Below are positions 10,106 to 18,268 of a DNA stretch of 64,000 bases, piece by piece. The notes beneath the pieces are model-generated. The model saw nothing but the letters and a program-made list of their open reading frames with translations, was not told where the DNA came from and made no database searches. Position numbers and translations under genes: made by a program. The stretch is from Arthrobacter sp. M4 (GTDB taxonomy: Bacteria; Actinomycetota; Actinomycetes; Actinomycetales; Micrococcaceae), in the NCBI RefSeq assembly GCF_020251205.1, contig NZ_JAIWYX010000007.1, positions 1 through 64,000 of the forward strand, given 5' to 3'. Numbering within the stretch: position 1 is the stretch's first letter; each line of letters begins with the position of its first letter.

Positions 10106-11578
10106 TCAGAGTTGTTGGACGCCGTTGACGCGCCTGCTGATCTCCAAGGGGTTGCCATCCTGGAGTTCCTGGGGCAGGAGGTGCTGGGGCATACCCTGAT
10201 ACGCCACGGGCCGGAGGAACCGGAAGATTGCCGCCGTTCCAACGGACGTCGATGACGACGAGGTTGATGCCGGATAGGGTCCGCCGTGGTGTTGCGCGTA
10301 TGTGACCGAGACGCCTGTCGGCCACTGGTTCCAAAGGAGGCGGCCTGCCTTCCGGGACAGCAGCCGGATCAGTTCCGGGGCTATCTCGTCGTCCTCCTCG
10401 CCGTGAATGGTTGCTGTCAGCTGTCCATCGATGACACGTGCCACGTCCAGGAGTTCTGACTCGTTGTAATAGCTGACGACGAGCGCGGCTGGCCCAAAGC
10501 ACTCAGCGATCAGGGCCTGAGGGTCGGCTAGAACGCTCGCGGCGGTGGTGTGCATTAGGGTCGGCGCGGGCGGGGCATCGTAGGCGCCTGAAGCTGTGAC
10601 GAGCGGAGTGACGTCTGGGTGTTGGGCGAGTCGTTCGAGGGCGTCGACGTATCCTGACTGGATGCGGTCATTGAGCAGAGTGGCCGGTGCCGGGTGTTGG
10701 ATGTCGGCGAGGGACTCCACCATGCCGGAAGCGGCCGGGACAAGCAGTATGCCGGGTTTTGTGCAGAACTGACCGGCCCCGAGAGTGTAGGAGTCTACGA
10801 ATTCATGGGCGATCTGTTCCCCCCGGGCCTTGGCTGCCTTCCTGGTGACGAAGGTGGGGTTGACGCTGCCCAGCTCACCATAGAACGGGATGGGTTCGGG
10901 ACGTGCATTGGCAATATCCAAAAGCGCACGCCCGCCTGGGATGGATCCTGTAAAGGAGCTTGCTTTCACTCGTTCGTCCATGAGCGCCACGCGGCCGGAT
11001 TCCGTGCCAAAGATAATGCTGAAAACTCCGGCGGGTGCGCCGGCTTCTTCCAGGGCGCCCGAAACGATGGCCGCGGTCATCGCCGAAAGCCGCGGATGTC
11101 CGGAATGGGCCTTGAGGATTACCGGGCAGCCTGCCGCGAGTGCTGAGCTTGTGTCTCCGCCGGCGACGCTGAAGGCAAAGGGAAAATTGCTCCCGGCGAA
11201 TACGAGTACGGGACCCATGGGTTCCAGCCTGCGGCGGATATCGGGTCGTGGTCCCATTCCCCAGTCGGGATCTGCATAATCGATGCGGGCATCCGTGTGG
11301 CTGCCTTCGGCCACCATCTCGGCGAACAATCGAAGCTGGAAGGTCGTCCGCTTCAACTCGCCCTGCAGCCGTGCCCCGGTCAGATGGGTCTCCTCGTGGG
11401 CGACCTCGATCAGACGCTCGGCAGCGTCGTCCAGGCGGTCGGCGACGTGATGGAGGGCGGAGGCGCGCTCTTCGGCTGTGGTTTCCGCCCAGATGGGAGC
11501 CGCGGTTTCGGCGCCGGTGAGGATGGCTTCCAGGGCTTGGGCGGTGGTCGGCCCGGGGAGGGTGGTGGTCAGTGCCAT
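10106..11578 (-). CDS. NADP-dependent aldehyde dehydrogenase, ketoglutarate-semialdehyde dehydrogenase type
   Basis: A 490-residue ALDH oxidising an aldehyde to a carboxylate. It has the variant motifs of the 2,5-dioxovalerate (alpha-ketoglutarate semialdehyde) dehydrogenase subfamily: VFAGSNFPFAFSVAGGD, CPVILKAHSGHP with the NADP-contacting lysine, FTGSIPGGRALLDIANARP, GELGSVNPTFV with the general-base Glu, and catalytic Cys in LGAGQFCTKPG. That subfamily often ends uronate or pentose breakdown, but other aldehydes are possible. ATG 11578 was chosen with AAGGA upstream; the longer open frame to 12340 is overlap with the permease gene. It is third in the leftward operon. Confidence 0.85.
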   Translation of the reverse strand: MALTTTLPGPTTAQALEAILTGAETAAPIWAETTAEERASALHHVADRLDDAAERLIEVAHEETHLTGARLQGELKRTTFQLRLFAEMVAEGSHTDARIDYADPDWGMGPRPDIRRRLEPMGPVLVFAGSNFPFAFSVAGGDTSSALAAGCPVILKAHSGHPRLSAMTAAIVSGALEEAGAPAGVFSIIFGTESGRVALMDERVKASSFTGSIPGGRALLDIANARPEPIPFYGELGSVNPTFVTRKAAKARGEQIAHEFVDSYTLGAGQFCTKPGILLVPAASGMVESLADIQHPAPATLLNDRIQSGYVDALERLAQHPDVTPLVTASGAYDAPPAPTLMHTTAASVLADPQALIAECFGPAALVVSYYNESELLDVARVIDGQLTATIHGEEDDEIAPELIRLLSRKAGRLLWNQWPTGVSVTYAQHHGGPYPASTSSSSTSVGTAAIFRFLRPVAYQGMPQHLLPQELQDGNPLEISRRVNGVQQL

Positions 11579-11598
11579 GTGCAGTGAATCCTTTTGGT

Positions 11599-12921
11599 TT
11601 AGTTTGCGACGTAGACGTGGCCGCGCTTCTTGGCTGCCCAGTACACAAGGACACTGAGCAGGCAGACCACCCCGCCGTAGACGGAGAACATCCACAGGAG
11701 GTGCTGCTGCTGGAGCCAGACCAGGAGGTACGAGGATGTGCCGCCGAAGATCGAAACGCCAAGCGCATATCCCACGGCTACGCCTGTCGTACGGATGTTC
11801 CGGGGCATCAGAGTGACTGCGATGTAGTTGTACAGACTCATGTTGATCCCCACGACAGTGCCGCCGAGAAACACCACCAGGGCGAATACTCCGATGCCGG
11901 GTTCGGTGTAGAGGAGAATTGTGAAGACAGCGGGAATCAGCAGCAGGCGGGTGATGATGAACGCCCGCGAGGGCCTGATGTGGTCGGCGAAGCGTCCAAC
12001 GAAGGGGCCCATGATGATCCAGAGGACGCCCATGGCGGTGATGATTCCGAAGACGGCGGTGCTGTTTTCCTTGTGGACCGAGTTGGCGAGGTTTGGCAGG
12101 GCAGTTGTCCAGGCATAGTTGGCGATCTGCACGGCTCCAATGACCAGAACAACGCTCAGCAGGGCCAGCCGCGCTTTCCACAGGGCCTTCCACACGTTGC
12201 CTGTGGTTGCGTGAATCCGGTCGTGTTCGCTGGCGTGGTGCATGGCCTTTTCGACCAGCGTCTCCGGCAACTCCCGCCGCAGAACGATGACGAAAATTCC
12301 CATCAGTCCTCCGATGAGGAACGGTATGCGCCATCCCCATTCAGCCATGGTTGCGGACGGTATCGCCGCGCTGACGAAGAAGCTGATGAGGCTGGAGCCG
12401 AAAATTCCAGCTTGGATGAACGAGCCGCTGATCAGCCCTAGGAATCGCCCCTGCTGGCCCGGCGGTGCCAGTTCGATGGCGATCGCATTAGCCACCCCGG
12501 CTTCCGCGCCGGTTGCCAGGCCCTGGGTAAGCCGGATGACCAGGAGCACGATGCCGGCGATGATCCCGATCTGACTGTACGTAGGCAGCGCGGCGATGAT
12601 CAGCGATCCGATCGCCATGGCGGATACCGAGAGCATCATGATCTTTTTGTGACTGAACCTGTCCGCGAGGGGACCGAGGATTGCGGCGCCGAGCGGGCGC
12701 GCGAAGAATCCAGCGCCGAAGACTGCCAGTGCTGTCAGGGTCGAGGCCACTGGATCTCCGGAGGGGAAGAAGTGCGGGCCCAGGAAGGCGGCCATGAACC
12801 CGTAGACGCCCCAGTCGTACCATTCCAGGAGCACACCGCCCCCGAGCCCGGCCGTCATTTTCCTGGTCGGCGCGGGTCGAGCTGTTGCCCGCTCGGCGTC
12901 ATTGCTGAGCTGTGTATCCAT
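11599..12921 (-). CDS. MFS permease, metabolite:H+ symporter (MHS) family
   Basis: A 440-residue 12-span transporter. It has the MHS/ShiA-like N-terminus (GGVLLEWYDWGVYGFMAAFLGPHFFP), the MFS loop LGPLADRFSHKKIMM after span 2, RLTQGLATGAEAG in span 4, and MAEWGWRIPFLIGG. Relatives import organic acids with protons. It lies between enoyl-CoA hydratase and aldehyde dehydrogenase genes (20 bp before the latter), so it probably imports the substrate of the cluster. ATG 12921 is seven bases after AAGGAG. Confidence 0.88.
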   Translation of the reverse strand: MDTQLSNDAERATARPAPTRKMTAGLGGGVLLEWYDWGVYGFMAAFLGPHFFPSGDPVASTLTALAVFGAGFFARPLGAAILGPLADRFSHKKIMMLSVSAMAIGSLIIAALPTYSQIGIIAGIVLLVIRLTQGLATGAEAGVANAIAIELAPPGQQGRFLGLISGSFIQAGIFGSSLISFFVSAAIPSATMAEWGWRIPFLIGGLMGIFVIVLRRELPETLVEKAMHHASEHDRIHATTGNVWKALWKARLALLSVVLVIGAVQIANYAWTTALPNLANSVHKENSTAVFGIITAMGVLWIIMGPFVGRFADHIRPSRAFIITRLLLIPAVFTILLYTEPGIGVFALVVFLGGTVVGINMSLYNYIAVTLMPRNIRTTGVAVGYALGVSIFGGTSSYLLVWLQQQHLLWMFSVYGGVVCLLSVLVYWAAKKRGHVYVAN

Positions 12922-12976
12922 GAGAGTTGCTCCTTGTTGTTCCGCTCTAAGAGTGTTCTGCGTATGGGAGAAGGAT

Positions 12977-13756
12977 TTACTTGCCGGCAAATTGCGCGGC
13001 AGTTCCTGATTTGGCGAGGAAGTGTTCCATGCCGGTCGATTTGTCCTGGCTGTCGAAAAGACGGGCAAAGAGCCGCCGTTCCAACGCAAGTGCCGATTCC
13101 AGGGGCGTGTCGAGGCCGTCGTCCACCACCTGTTTGATGGTTTGCAGTGCCGCCGAGGGTCCAGCGCTGAATTGCTGCGCCCAGTCCATGGCGTGGTCCA
13201 GGACCTCGTCGGCGGGCACGACGAGGTCCACCAGCCCAATGCGGTACGCCTCGTCAGCGGAGATCTGCCGGCCCGTGAGCATCAGATCCTTGGCCCTGGC
13301 CGGCCCGATCAGCCGCGGTAGCCGCTGCGTGCCGCCACATCCGGGCATTATCCCCAGACGGACCTCGGGTTGTCCGAAGACTGCGTTGGCGGCGGCATAG
13401 CGCACGTCGGCGCACAGTGCCAGTTCGCATCCGCCGCCTAACGCGTAGCCCGTTACCGCCGCGATCAGTGGCTTCGACAGCCGGGCCAGGTCGTTGAATC
13501 CGTGCTGCAGGCCGCAGCTTCGCTTCCGGAGATCCTCCGGCGTCATCTTGGACATTTCTTTGATATCGGCGCCCGCGGCAAAAGTCTTTTCACCACCGTA
13601 AATAACGGCACTCCTGATCGCGGGATCAGCCTCTATGGCCTTTGCCGCCACGGCGAGTTCGTCCTGCGCCTGAAGATTGAGGATGTTAAGCGGCGGCCTG
13701 TGCAGGCGGAGCACGCCCACGGTTCCTCGGATCTCAACGCTGACAAACTCACCCAT
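12977..13756 (-). CDS. Enoyl-CoA hydratase/isomerase (crotonase)
   Basis: A 259-residue crotonase-fold enzyme hydrating a 2-enoyl-CoA. The oxyanion-hole segments are TFAAGADIKEM and YALGGGCELALCAD. Both catalytic glutamates of classical hydratases are present (GGCELAL and FGQPEVRLG), followed by PGCGGTQRLPRLIG. ATG 13756 has GAGGGA eight bases upstream. It is first in the leftward operon (hydratase, permease, aldehyde dehydrogenase), which starts at an IclR-type palindrome. It would act after the acyl-CoA dehydrogenase of the rightward operon. Confidence 0.9.
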   Translation of the reverse strand: MGEFVSVEIRGTVGVLRLHRPPLNILNLQAQDELAVAAKAIEADPAIRSAVIYGGEKTFAAGADIKEMSKMTPEDLRKRSCGLQHGFNDLARLSKPLIAAVTGYALGGGCELALCADVRYAAANAVFGQPEVRLGIMPGCGGTQRLPRLIGPARAKDLMLTGRQISADEAYRIGLVDLVVPADEVLDHAMDWAQQFSAGPSAALQTIKQVVDDGLDTPLESALALERRLFARLFDSQDKSTGMEHFLAKSGTAAQFAGK

Positions 13757-13774
13757 CAGACCATTCCCTCTTCG

Positions 13775-13792
13775 TGTCTTATATATCAGACG
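13775..13792. promoter_or_regulatory. Putative IclR operator O1
   Basis: TGTCTTATATATCAGACG is an imperfect palindrome (TGTC-N10-GACG with AT-rich centre) 18 bases ahead of the enoyl-CoA hydratase start. It overlaps the place where the leftward -10 element would be. Its arms match the sites at 13934 and 16980. Confidence 0.6.
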
Positions 13793-13887
13793 CATTCCGA
13801 TATGTAAGCAATGTTGACATGTGATGGAACCCACGTCAAGAAGCGCAAACTGCGACATCCGGGCGCGGGCAGGGATGTGCTGCCCTC

Positions 13888-13916
13888 TTGACCTGGAGCT
13901 ACCCTCCGGTTAGCGT
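13888..13916 (+). promoter_or_regulatory. Candidate sigma-70-type promoter for the rightward operon
   Basis: TTGACC (13888-13893) and TAGCGT (13911-13916) are separated by 17 bases. The expected transcription start near 13923 lies just before the palindrome at 13934, so a bound repressor would block the start. Confidence 0.5.
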
Positions 13917-13933
13917 TGTATGTCATAACAGAC

Positions 13934-13954
13934 GTTGTCCGATATATCGACAAC
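13934..13954. promoter_or_regulatory. Putative IclR operator O2
   Basis: GTTGTC and ACAAC flank the perfect palindrome CGATATATCG. The core reads TGTC-N9-GACA, one base shorter than O1 and O3. It sits 26 bases before the start codon at 13981. Confidence 0.6.
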
Positions 13955-13980
13955 CAAGCAGTGATGAAAGACGGTTACGG

Positions 13981-14946
13981 ATGAATACGAGTCAGGCGGC
14001 CGGGCCATACTCTCCCGGCGCGGCGTCCTTGGCGGGTTTGGGCTACGTCTCAGGGGCAGCAGCGATTGCCTCATCAACGAAATCCTTTCCCGACGGCGGG
14101 GCATGGAGGGTAGAGATCCCGTCCGTTGAAGGACCGGAATCAGTGCGGGCGGCGCTTGATGAAGCCGCCCGTCTGGGTGTTCCCCTGCACCGAATCTCTC
14201 AGGGTTCAGGCGTCACGATGCTCACGGACGCTGAAATTCTGGACATGGTGAAGATGTGCCAGGACAGCGACGTCGAGCTGTGCTTGTTTGCACGCCCGGG
14301 GGCAAACTGGGATGTGGGAGGAGCGCACCGAAGCGCGGCCGGGTCGATCGGGGCGCGCTCGCGCGGAATAGTCCAGCTCGGTGCGGCCGTCGCAGAAGTG
14401 GAGCGCGGTGCGGCGCTGGGGGTCCGCAGTTTCCTAGTCTCTGATGAAGGGCTGCTTTGGGCACTCCAGGGGCTTCGCGAGGCCGGCGCCATTCCAGCTG
14501 ACGTCCAGTTCAAGACGTCCATCATGTCCGCCCCTGCCAATCCCGCCTCATTCCGGGTGAATGAACTTCTCGGAGCCGACACCATCAACGTGCCCTCGGA
14601 TCTGTCGATAGCGCAACTGGCAGAAATTCGGGCCTCGAACGATGCCACGCTGGACTTCTATATTGAAGCCCCCGACAACATTGGCGGTTTCGTCCGTCAT
14701 CACGAGATCTACGAAATCATCCGGGTCGCGGCCCCCCTGTATGTGAAATTCGGCCTGCGCAACGCCCCGGATGTCTATCCGGCCGGGGCGCAGCTGAATT
14801 CGATGATCCTTGACTCGACCAGGGAACGTGTCCGGAGGGCGCGCCTTGGATTGGACGAACTAGAGCGCAGTCCCTTCCTTCTGCCGATGTCCCCCACCGG
14901 CCGCAGGGACCAACCCCTCCCGAAACGGTTCCCCACAGGAGCCTAA
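13981..14946 (+). CDS. U32-peptidase-like TIM-barrel protein, function unknown
   Basis: A 321-residue protein with repeated strand-loop-helix units of a barrel: VPLHRISQGSGVTMLTD, DVELCLFARPGANWD, GVRSFLVSDEGLLWAL, DVQFKTSIMSAPANPASFR, ADTINVPSDLSIAQLAEIR, TLDFYIEAPDNIGGFVRHHEIYEI and PLYVKFGLRNAPD. This resembles the U32 peptidase/collagenase-like barrel, but I see no protease motif I would trust. It could be an enzyme acting on the cluster substrate. ATG 13981 is used because it directly follows the operator-containing leader; the ribosome-binding site is weak. It is first in the rightward operon. Confidence 0.65.
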   Translation: MNTSQAAGPYSPGAASLAGLGYVSGAAAIASSTKSFPDGGAWRVEIPSVEGPESVRAALDEAARLGVPLHRISQGSGVTMLTDAEILDMVKMCQDSDVELCLFARPGANWDVGGAHRSAAGSIGARSRGIVQLGAAVAEVERGAALGVRSFLVSDEGLLWALQGLREAGAIPADVQFKTSIMSAPANPASFRVNELLGADTINVPSDLSIAQLAEIRASNDATLDFYIEAPDNIGGFVRHHEIYEIIRVAAPLYVKFGLRNAPDVYPAGAQLNSMILDSTRERVRRARLGLDELERSPFLLPMSPTGRRDQPLPKRFPTGA

Positions 14947-15012
14947 ATTCCCGATACAGACTATGTCACCGCCCAAATCCAATGGGCAGGAAATCATAAG
15001 GAAAGAGCCTCC

Positions 15013-16191
15013 ATGAAAGCGGCAGTCTTATTTGAAGCCCAAATGCCCTTGCGGATCGAAGATATAGATCTTGAAAATCCAAGGCGGGGCGAGGTAAAGG
15101 TGCGGATCCAGGCCGCTGGCGTATGCCACAGCGACCTGCACTACATGAACGGCGACCTGCAGGGGAAGCTGCCGGCAGTGCTGGGCCACGAGGGCGTCGG
15201 TATCGTGGAGCGCGTGGGCGAAGGCGTGACACGCGTTGCTCCAGGGGATTCGGTCATCCTGACATGGCGTCCCCGGTGCGGGGACTGCGAATTTTGCACC
15301 AGCGGGCGCCCCGCCCTTTGTGCTCTCGGCCGCGTGCAAGGCGCAACCGGCGGCCTGCCCGACGGGACATCACGCCTAAGCCTGCAGGGGCAGAAGATCC
15401 ACCACCTGATGGGCGTTTCATGTTTCGCGGAAGAATGCGTGGTCTCCGAGCGGTCCGTGATCAAGATCTCGCCCGATGTTCCGCCCGAGATAGCTGCGAT
15501 TGCCGGCTGCGCTGTGGTGACCGGCGTCGGTGCTGCATTGAACCTGATGAAGGACGCCACAGGAGACGCCGTTGTGGTCATTGGAGCAGGCGGCGTGGGG
15601 CTGAGCGCGATGATGGGGTTGAACCTGATCGGCGCTTATCCCATCATTGCGGTCGATACCGTTGACGCCCGACTGGACCTTGCGCGCGAGGTGGGCGCAA
15701 CTCACACGATCAATTCATCCGACCGTGACCTTGGCTCTGCCCTCGCCAAGATATGCCCCAATGGCATTAAGTGGGCGATGGACGCTGTGGGCATCCGCCA
15801 AACGCTGACGCAGGCTGTCGAAAACGTCGGTATTTCGGGAACTGTGGTGGCCGTTGGGCTTGGCAAAGTCGGCGCCACCTTCGAGGTTCCCATCAATGCG
15901 CTTGTGCAGCAGGAGAAGCGCATTATCGGGAGCCTCTATGGCTCATCCAATACCCTCGTGCAGCTACCAAAGATCCTGGATCTGTATATGGCCGGCAGGC
16001 TTCCCCTCGAAAAGCTGGTCGGGGAGCAGTACGCCCTTTCGCAGATCAATAAGGCCTATGGTGCACTGCAGTCGGGAGCCCCGGGGCGTTCGATCATCCT
16101 TCCCTCGTTCACCGGAGAAGACTACCTAGTGGAGAGCCAGCCCAAGTTGGTCGAAAGCTCCGCCGCCCCCTTGACCACCAGGTCAATGTAG
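15013..16191 (+). CDS. Zinc-dependent alcohol dehydrogenase
   Basis: A 392-residue medium-chain dehydrogenase that interconverts an alcohol and an aldehyde with NAD(P). Catalytic zinc ligands are in GVCHSDLHYMNGD (Cys, and the Asp/His pair) and LGHEGVGIVERVGEGV. The structural zinc set is PRCGDCEFCTSGRPALC. The Rossmann loop is VVVIGAGGVGLSAMMG, with VDTVDARLDLA giving an NAD-type acidic residue. GGAAAGAG lies before ATG 15013. Its last 70 bases overlap the convergent iclR gene. It could make the aldehyde oxidised by the cluster ALDH. Confidence 0.9.
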   Translation: MKAAVLFEAQMPLRIEDIDLENPRRGEVKVRIQAAGVCHSDLHYMNGDLQGKLPAVLGHEGVGIVERVGEGVTRVAPGDSVILTWRPRCGDCEFCTSGRPALCALGRVQGATGGLPDGTSRLSLQGQKIHHLMGVSCFAEECVVSERSVIKISPDVPPEIAAIAGCAVVTGVGAALNLMKDATGDAVVVIGAGGVGLSAMMGLNLIGAYPIIAVDTVDARLDLAREVGATHTINSSDRDLGSALAKICPNGIKWAMDAVGIRQTLTQAVENVGISGTVVAVGLGKVGATFEVPINALVQQEKRIIGSLYGSSNTLVQLPKILDLYMAGRLPLEKLVGEQYALSQINKAYGALQSGAPGRSIILPSFTGEDYLVESQPKLVESSAAPLTTRSM

Positions 16192-16979
16192 TCCGCCTTC
16201 TTGCTGTCATCCAGGCGCAGGGTCGGAATGGAGATACTCATGGCTGCAACGCATTTGCCTGATCGGTCGTACACCGGTGCGGAGACACAGGCAACGTTTT
16301 CATTTGACTCGCTGTTCTCTTCCGACCAGCCGCGTTTGCGCGTGAGATCAAGCTCTGCGAACAGCCGCTCCCTGGTGCTGATGCTGTTCGCGGTCATGGG
16401 TTTGAGGGCCTCATCGTCGGGGAACAGCAGGTCGATTTCTTCGGCAGGCAGGGCCGCGAGGAGGGCCTTGCCTCCTGCGGTGCAGTACGAGGGGAGGCGG
16501 CTGCCAACGTCGGACACCAGACGGATCGAGTGCGTGCTGTCGACCTTGACGATGTACACGACATACCGGCCGTCGCGAACAACGATTTGCACAGTTTCGC
16601 CGCACTCCGCGGCGATCCGCCGGGCGCTTTCACGGCCCAAGGCAGCAAGGTCCAATTCCCGTTCGTACGCTCCACCCAACTGGAAAGCCCGAACCCCAAG
16701 CACGAATCGGCTCGGTGGCTCGGAAACTGCCTGCAGGTATCCCCGTTCGGCCAGTGTCCCTACCAGTTCGTGGACACTGGCCCGGGGGATGCCCAGCCTT
16801 TCCGTTATTTCCGGCACCCTCAGTCCGTCATTGTGCTCAAGGAACAGTTCGAGGATGTCCAATCCCCGCCGAAGGGCAGGGGCGGTAATGCGACCGTTGG
16901 GTTTCTCCGCACCCTGGGACACCGTTCGAGGGGTGGACGGCGTGGGGGCGGGAACAGTAGAGTTATACATATAAGACAT
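16122..16979 (-). CDS. IclR-family transcriptional regulator
   Basis: A 285-residue regulator with an N-terminal winged helix (ALRRGLDILELFLEHNDGLRVPEITERLGIPRASVHELVGTLAERGYL, about residues 36-82) and a C-terminal IclR effector domain (GETVQIVVRDGRYVVYI, SYCTAGGKALLAALP, RKRGWSEENSESNENVACVSAPVYD, AAMSISIP). It probably senses the cluster substrate or a CoA intermediate. The start codon abuts the palindrome at 16980-16997, implying autoregulation. An ATG at 16970 is an alternative start; neither has a clear ribosome-binding site. It is convergent with the alcohol dehydrogenase gene. Confidence 0.9.
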   Translation of the reverse strand: MSYMYNSTVPAPTPSTPRTVSQGAEKPNGRITAPALRRGLDILELFLEHNDGLRVPEITERLGIPRASVHELVGTLAERGYLQAVSEPPSRFVLGVRAFQLGGAYERELDLAALGRESARRIAAECGETVQIVVRDGRYVVYIVKVDSTHSIRLVSDVGSRLPSYCTAGGKALLAALPAEEIDLLFPDDEALKPMTANSISTRERLFAELDLTRKRGWSEENSESNENVACVSAPVYDRSGKCVAAMSISIPTLRLDDSKKADYIDLVVKGAAELSTNLGWLSTR

Positions 16980-16997
16980 TGTCTAACCCATCAGACA
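16980..16997. promoter_or_regulatory. Putative IclR operator O3
   Basis: TGTCTAACCCATCAGACA has 5-base perfect arms (TGTCT/AGACA) with the same 18-base spacing as O1. It lies between the divergent iclR and GH88-like genes and touches the iclR start codon. Confidence 0.6.
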
Positions 16998-17064
16998 AAA
17001 CCGCAAGCGTAGATGGGCAAGACACGCGGGCCGGATACCGGCTGGCGACTGACAAAGGAGTTAC

Positions 17065-18219
17065 ATGTCGTCTCTGCAGTTTAAAAACGCCCAGGCCCGG
17101 ATGCTTTCCCGGATCGCGGCTACCAAAGAAAGCGCCGTGAACGGGCTTCCGCACTGGGCCGATCCAGAGACCGGCGAGTGGACCCTAACACCGGACGGGG
17201 ACTGGACAGGCGGCGCCTACGTCGGCGAACTTTGGTTGGCGCACATCATCGATCCGTCCAGCTGCAGCCTCGAAGATGTTCACCACGCAATGGCCCTCAT
17301 GGCCCCGCGGATCGAGATGAAGACAGCCTTCAAGGGCTTTGGCTTTTACTACGGCGCGGCCATCGGCAACATTCTCCTCAAGGATCCGAAGGCCCGGGAA
17401 ACCGCCCTGAACGCCGCTCGGTCCCTGGCAGACATGTTCGACGAACGCCTTGGGCTTATACCCCTCGGCCCAGACGCCGAGGAAGCCGCCGCCACAGGGC
17501 CCGCAGAAAGCAGCATCGATTCCCTGCAGGCCAGCGGGCTGCTCTTCTGGGCCGCGTCGGAGCTCGCCGATCAACGGCTGGAGGAGATCGCAGTCCGCCA
17601 CACGCGGCGTGTGCTGGAAAATCACGTCCGCGCAGATGGCAGCGTCATCCAATCCTCCACGCTCGACCCGGAGTCCGGTGCGGTGGTCAGAACCCACACG
17701 CACAAGGGGTACAGCGATACCAGCGTCTGGGGACGAGCCCAGGCCTGGGCCATGATCTACAGTGCGCAGGCCGCTGTTGTTCGTCCCGACGAGCCGCTGT
17801 GGCGGGAATACGCAAGGCGTACTGCCGACTGGTGGATCGCCAACGCCCCGGCCGACAAGGTTTCGTTCTGGGACTTTGACGATCCGGCCATCCCCGATAC
17901 CAACCGGGACACCGCTGCCACCGCCATGGCGACGGCCGCGCTCCTGAGGCTCAGCTATGCACTCGGCGATGATGCATCAGGTTCCACCTATGAATCGTTC
18001 GCCCGCGAGAGCGCCGAGGCCTTGATCGCGGGATACCTCACACCTTGCCGGCCCGGCGACCAGCGGCCCGTCGGCATCCTCACCGGCGGCTGCTTCACGC
18101 GCAGGGGCACTGTAAGGAGTGTCGATGCCGCAACAGACGTTGAGCTCATCTTTGGCAGCTACTACCTGTTCGAGGCCCTCGCCGTCCTTTCCGGATCGGT
18201 TCCGGCCGGCCTCATCTAG
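17065..18219 (+). CDS. GH88-like unsaturated glucuronyl hydrolase family protein
   Basis: A 384-residue (alpha/alpha)6-barrel protein resembling family GH88. SSIDSLQASGLLFWAASEL matches the segment carrying the catalytic Asp of unsaturated glucuronyl hydrolases. GYSDTSVWGRAQAWAMIYSAQ, SFWDFDDPAIPDTNRDTAATAMATAALL and DVELIFGSYYLFEALAVL match further conserved blocks. Such enzymes hydrate or hydrolyse an unsaturated uronyl residue. There is no signal peptide, so it acts in the cytosol on an imported substrate. AAAGGAG precedes ATG 17065. It heads the CoA-pathway genes and is divergent from iclR. The true substrate is unknown. Confidence 0.8.
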   Translation: MSSLQFKNAQARMLSRIAATKESAVNGLPHWADPETGEWTLTPDGDWTGGAYVGELWLAHIIDPSSCSLEDVHHAMALMAPRIEMKTAFKGFGFYYGAAIGNILLKDPKARETALNAARSLADMFDERLGLIPLGPDAEEAAATGPAESSIDSLQASGLLFWAASELADQRLEEIAVRHTRRVLENHVRADGSVIQSSTLDPESGAVVRTHTHKGYSDTSVWGRAQAWAMIYSAQAAVVRPDEPLWREYARRTADWWIANAPADKVSFWDFDDPAIPDTNRDTAATAMATAALLRLSYALGDDASGSTYESFARESAEALIAGYLTPCRPGDQRPVGILTGGCFTRRGTVRSVDAATDVELIFGSYYLFEALAVLSGSVPAGLI

Positions 18220-18268
18220 CCAAAAGGCGCCGTCAGGGTAGGTTCTTTAAGAAGGAAGCACAAACACC

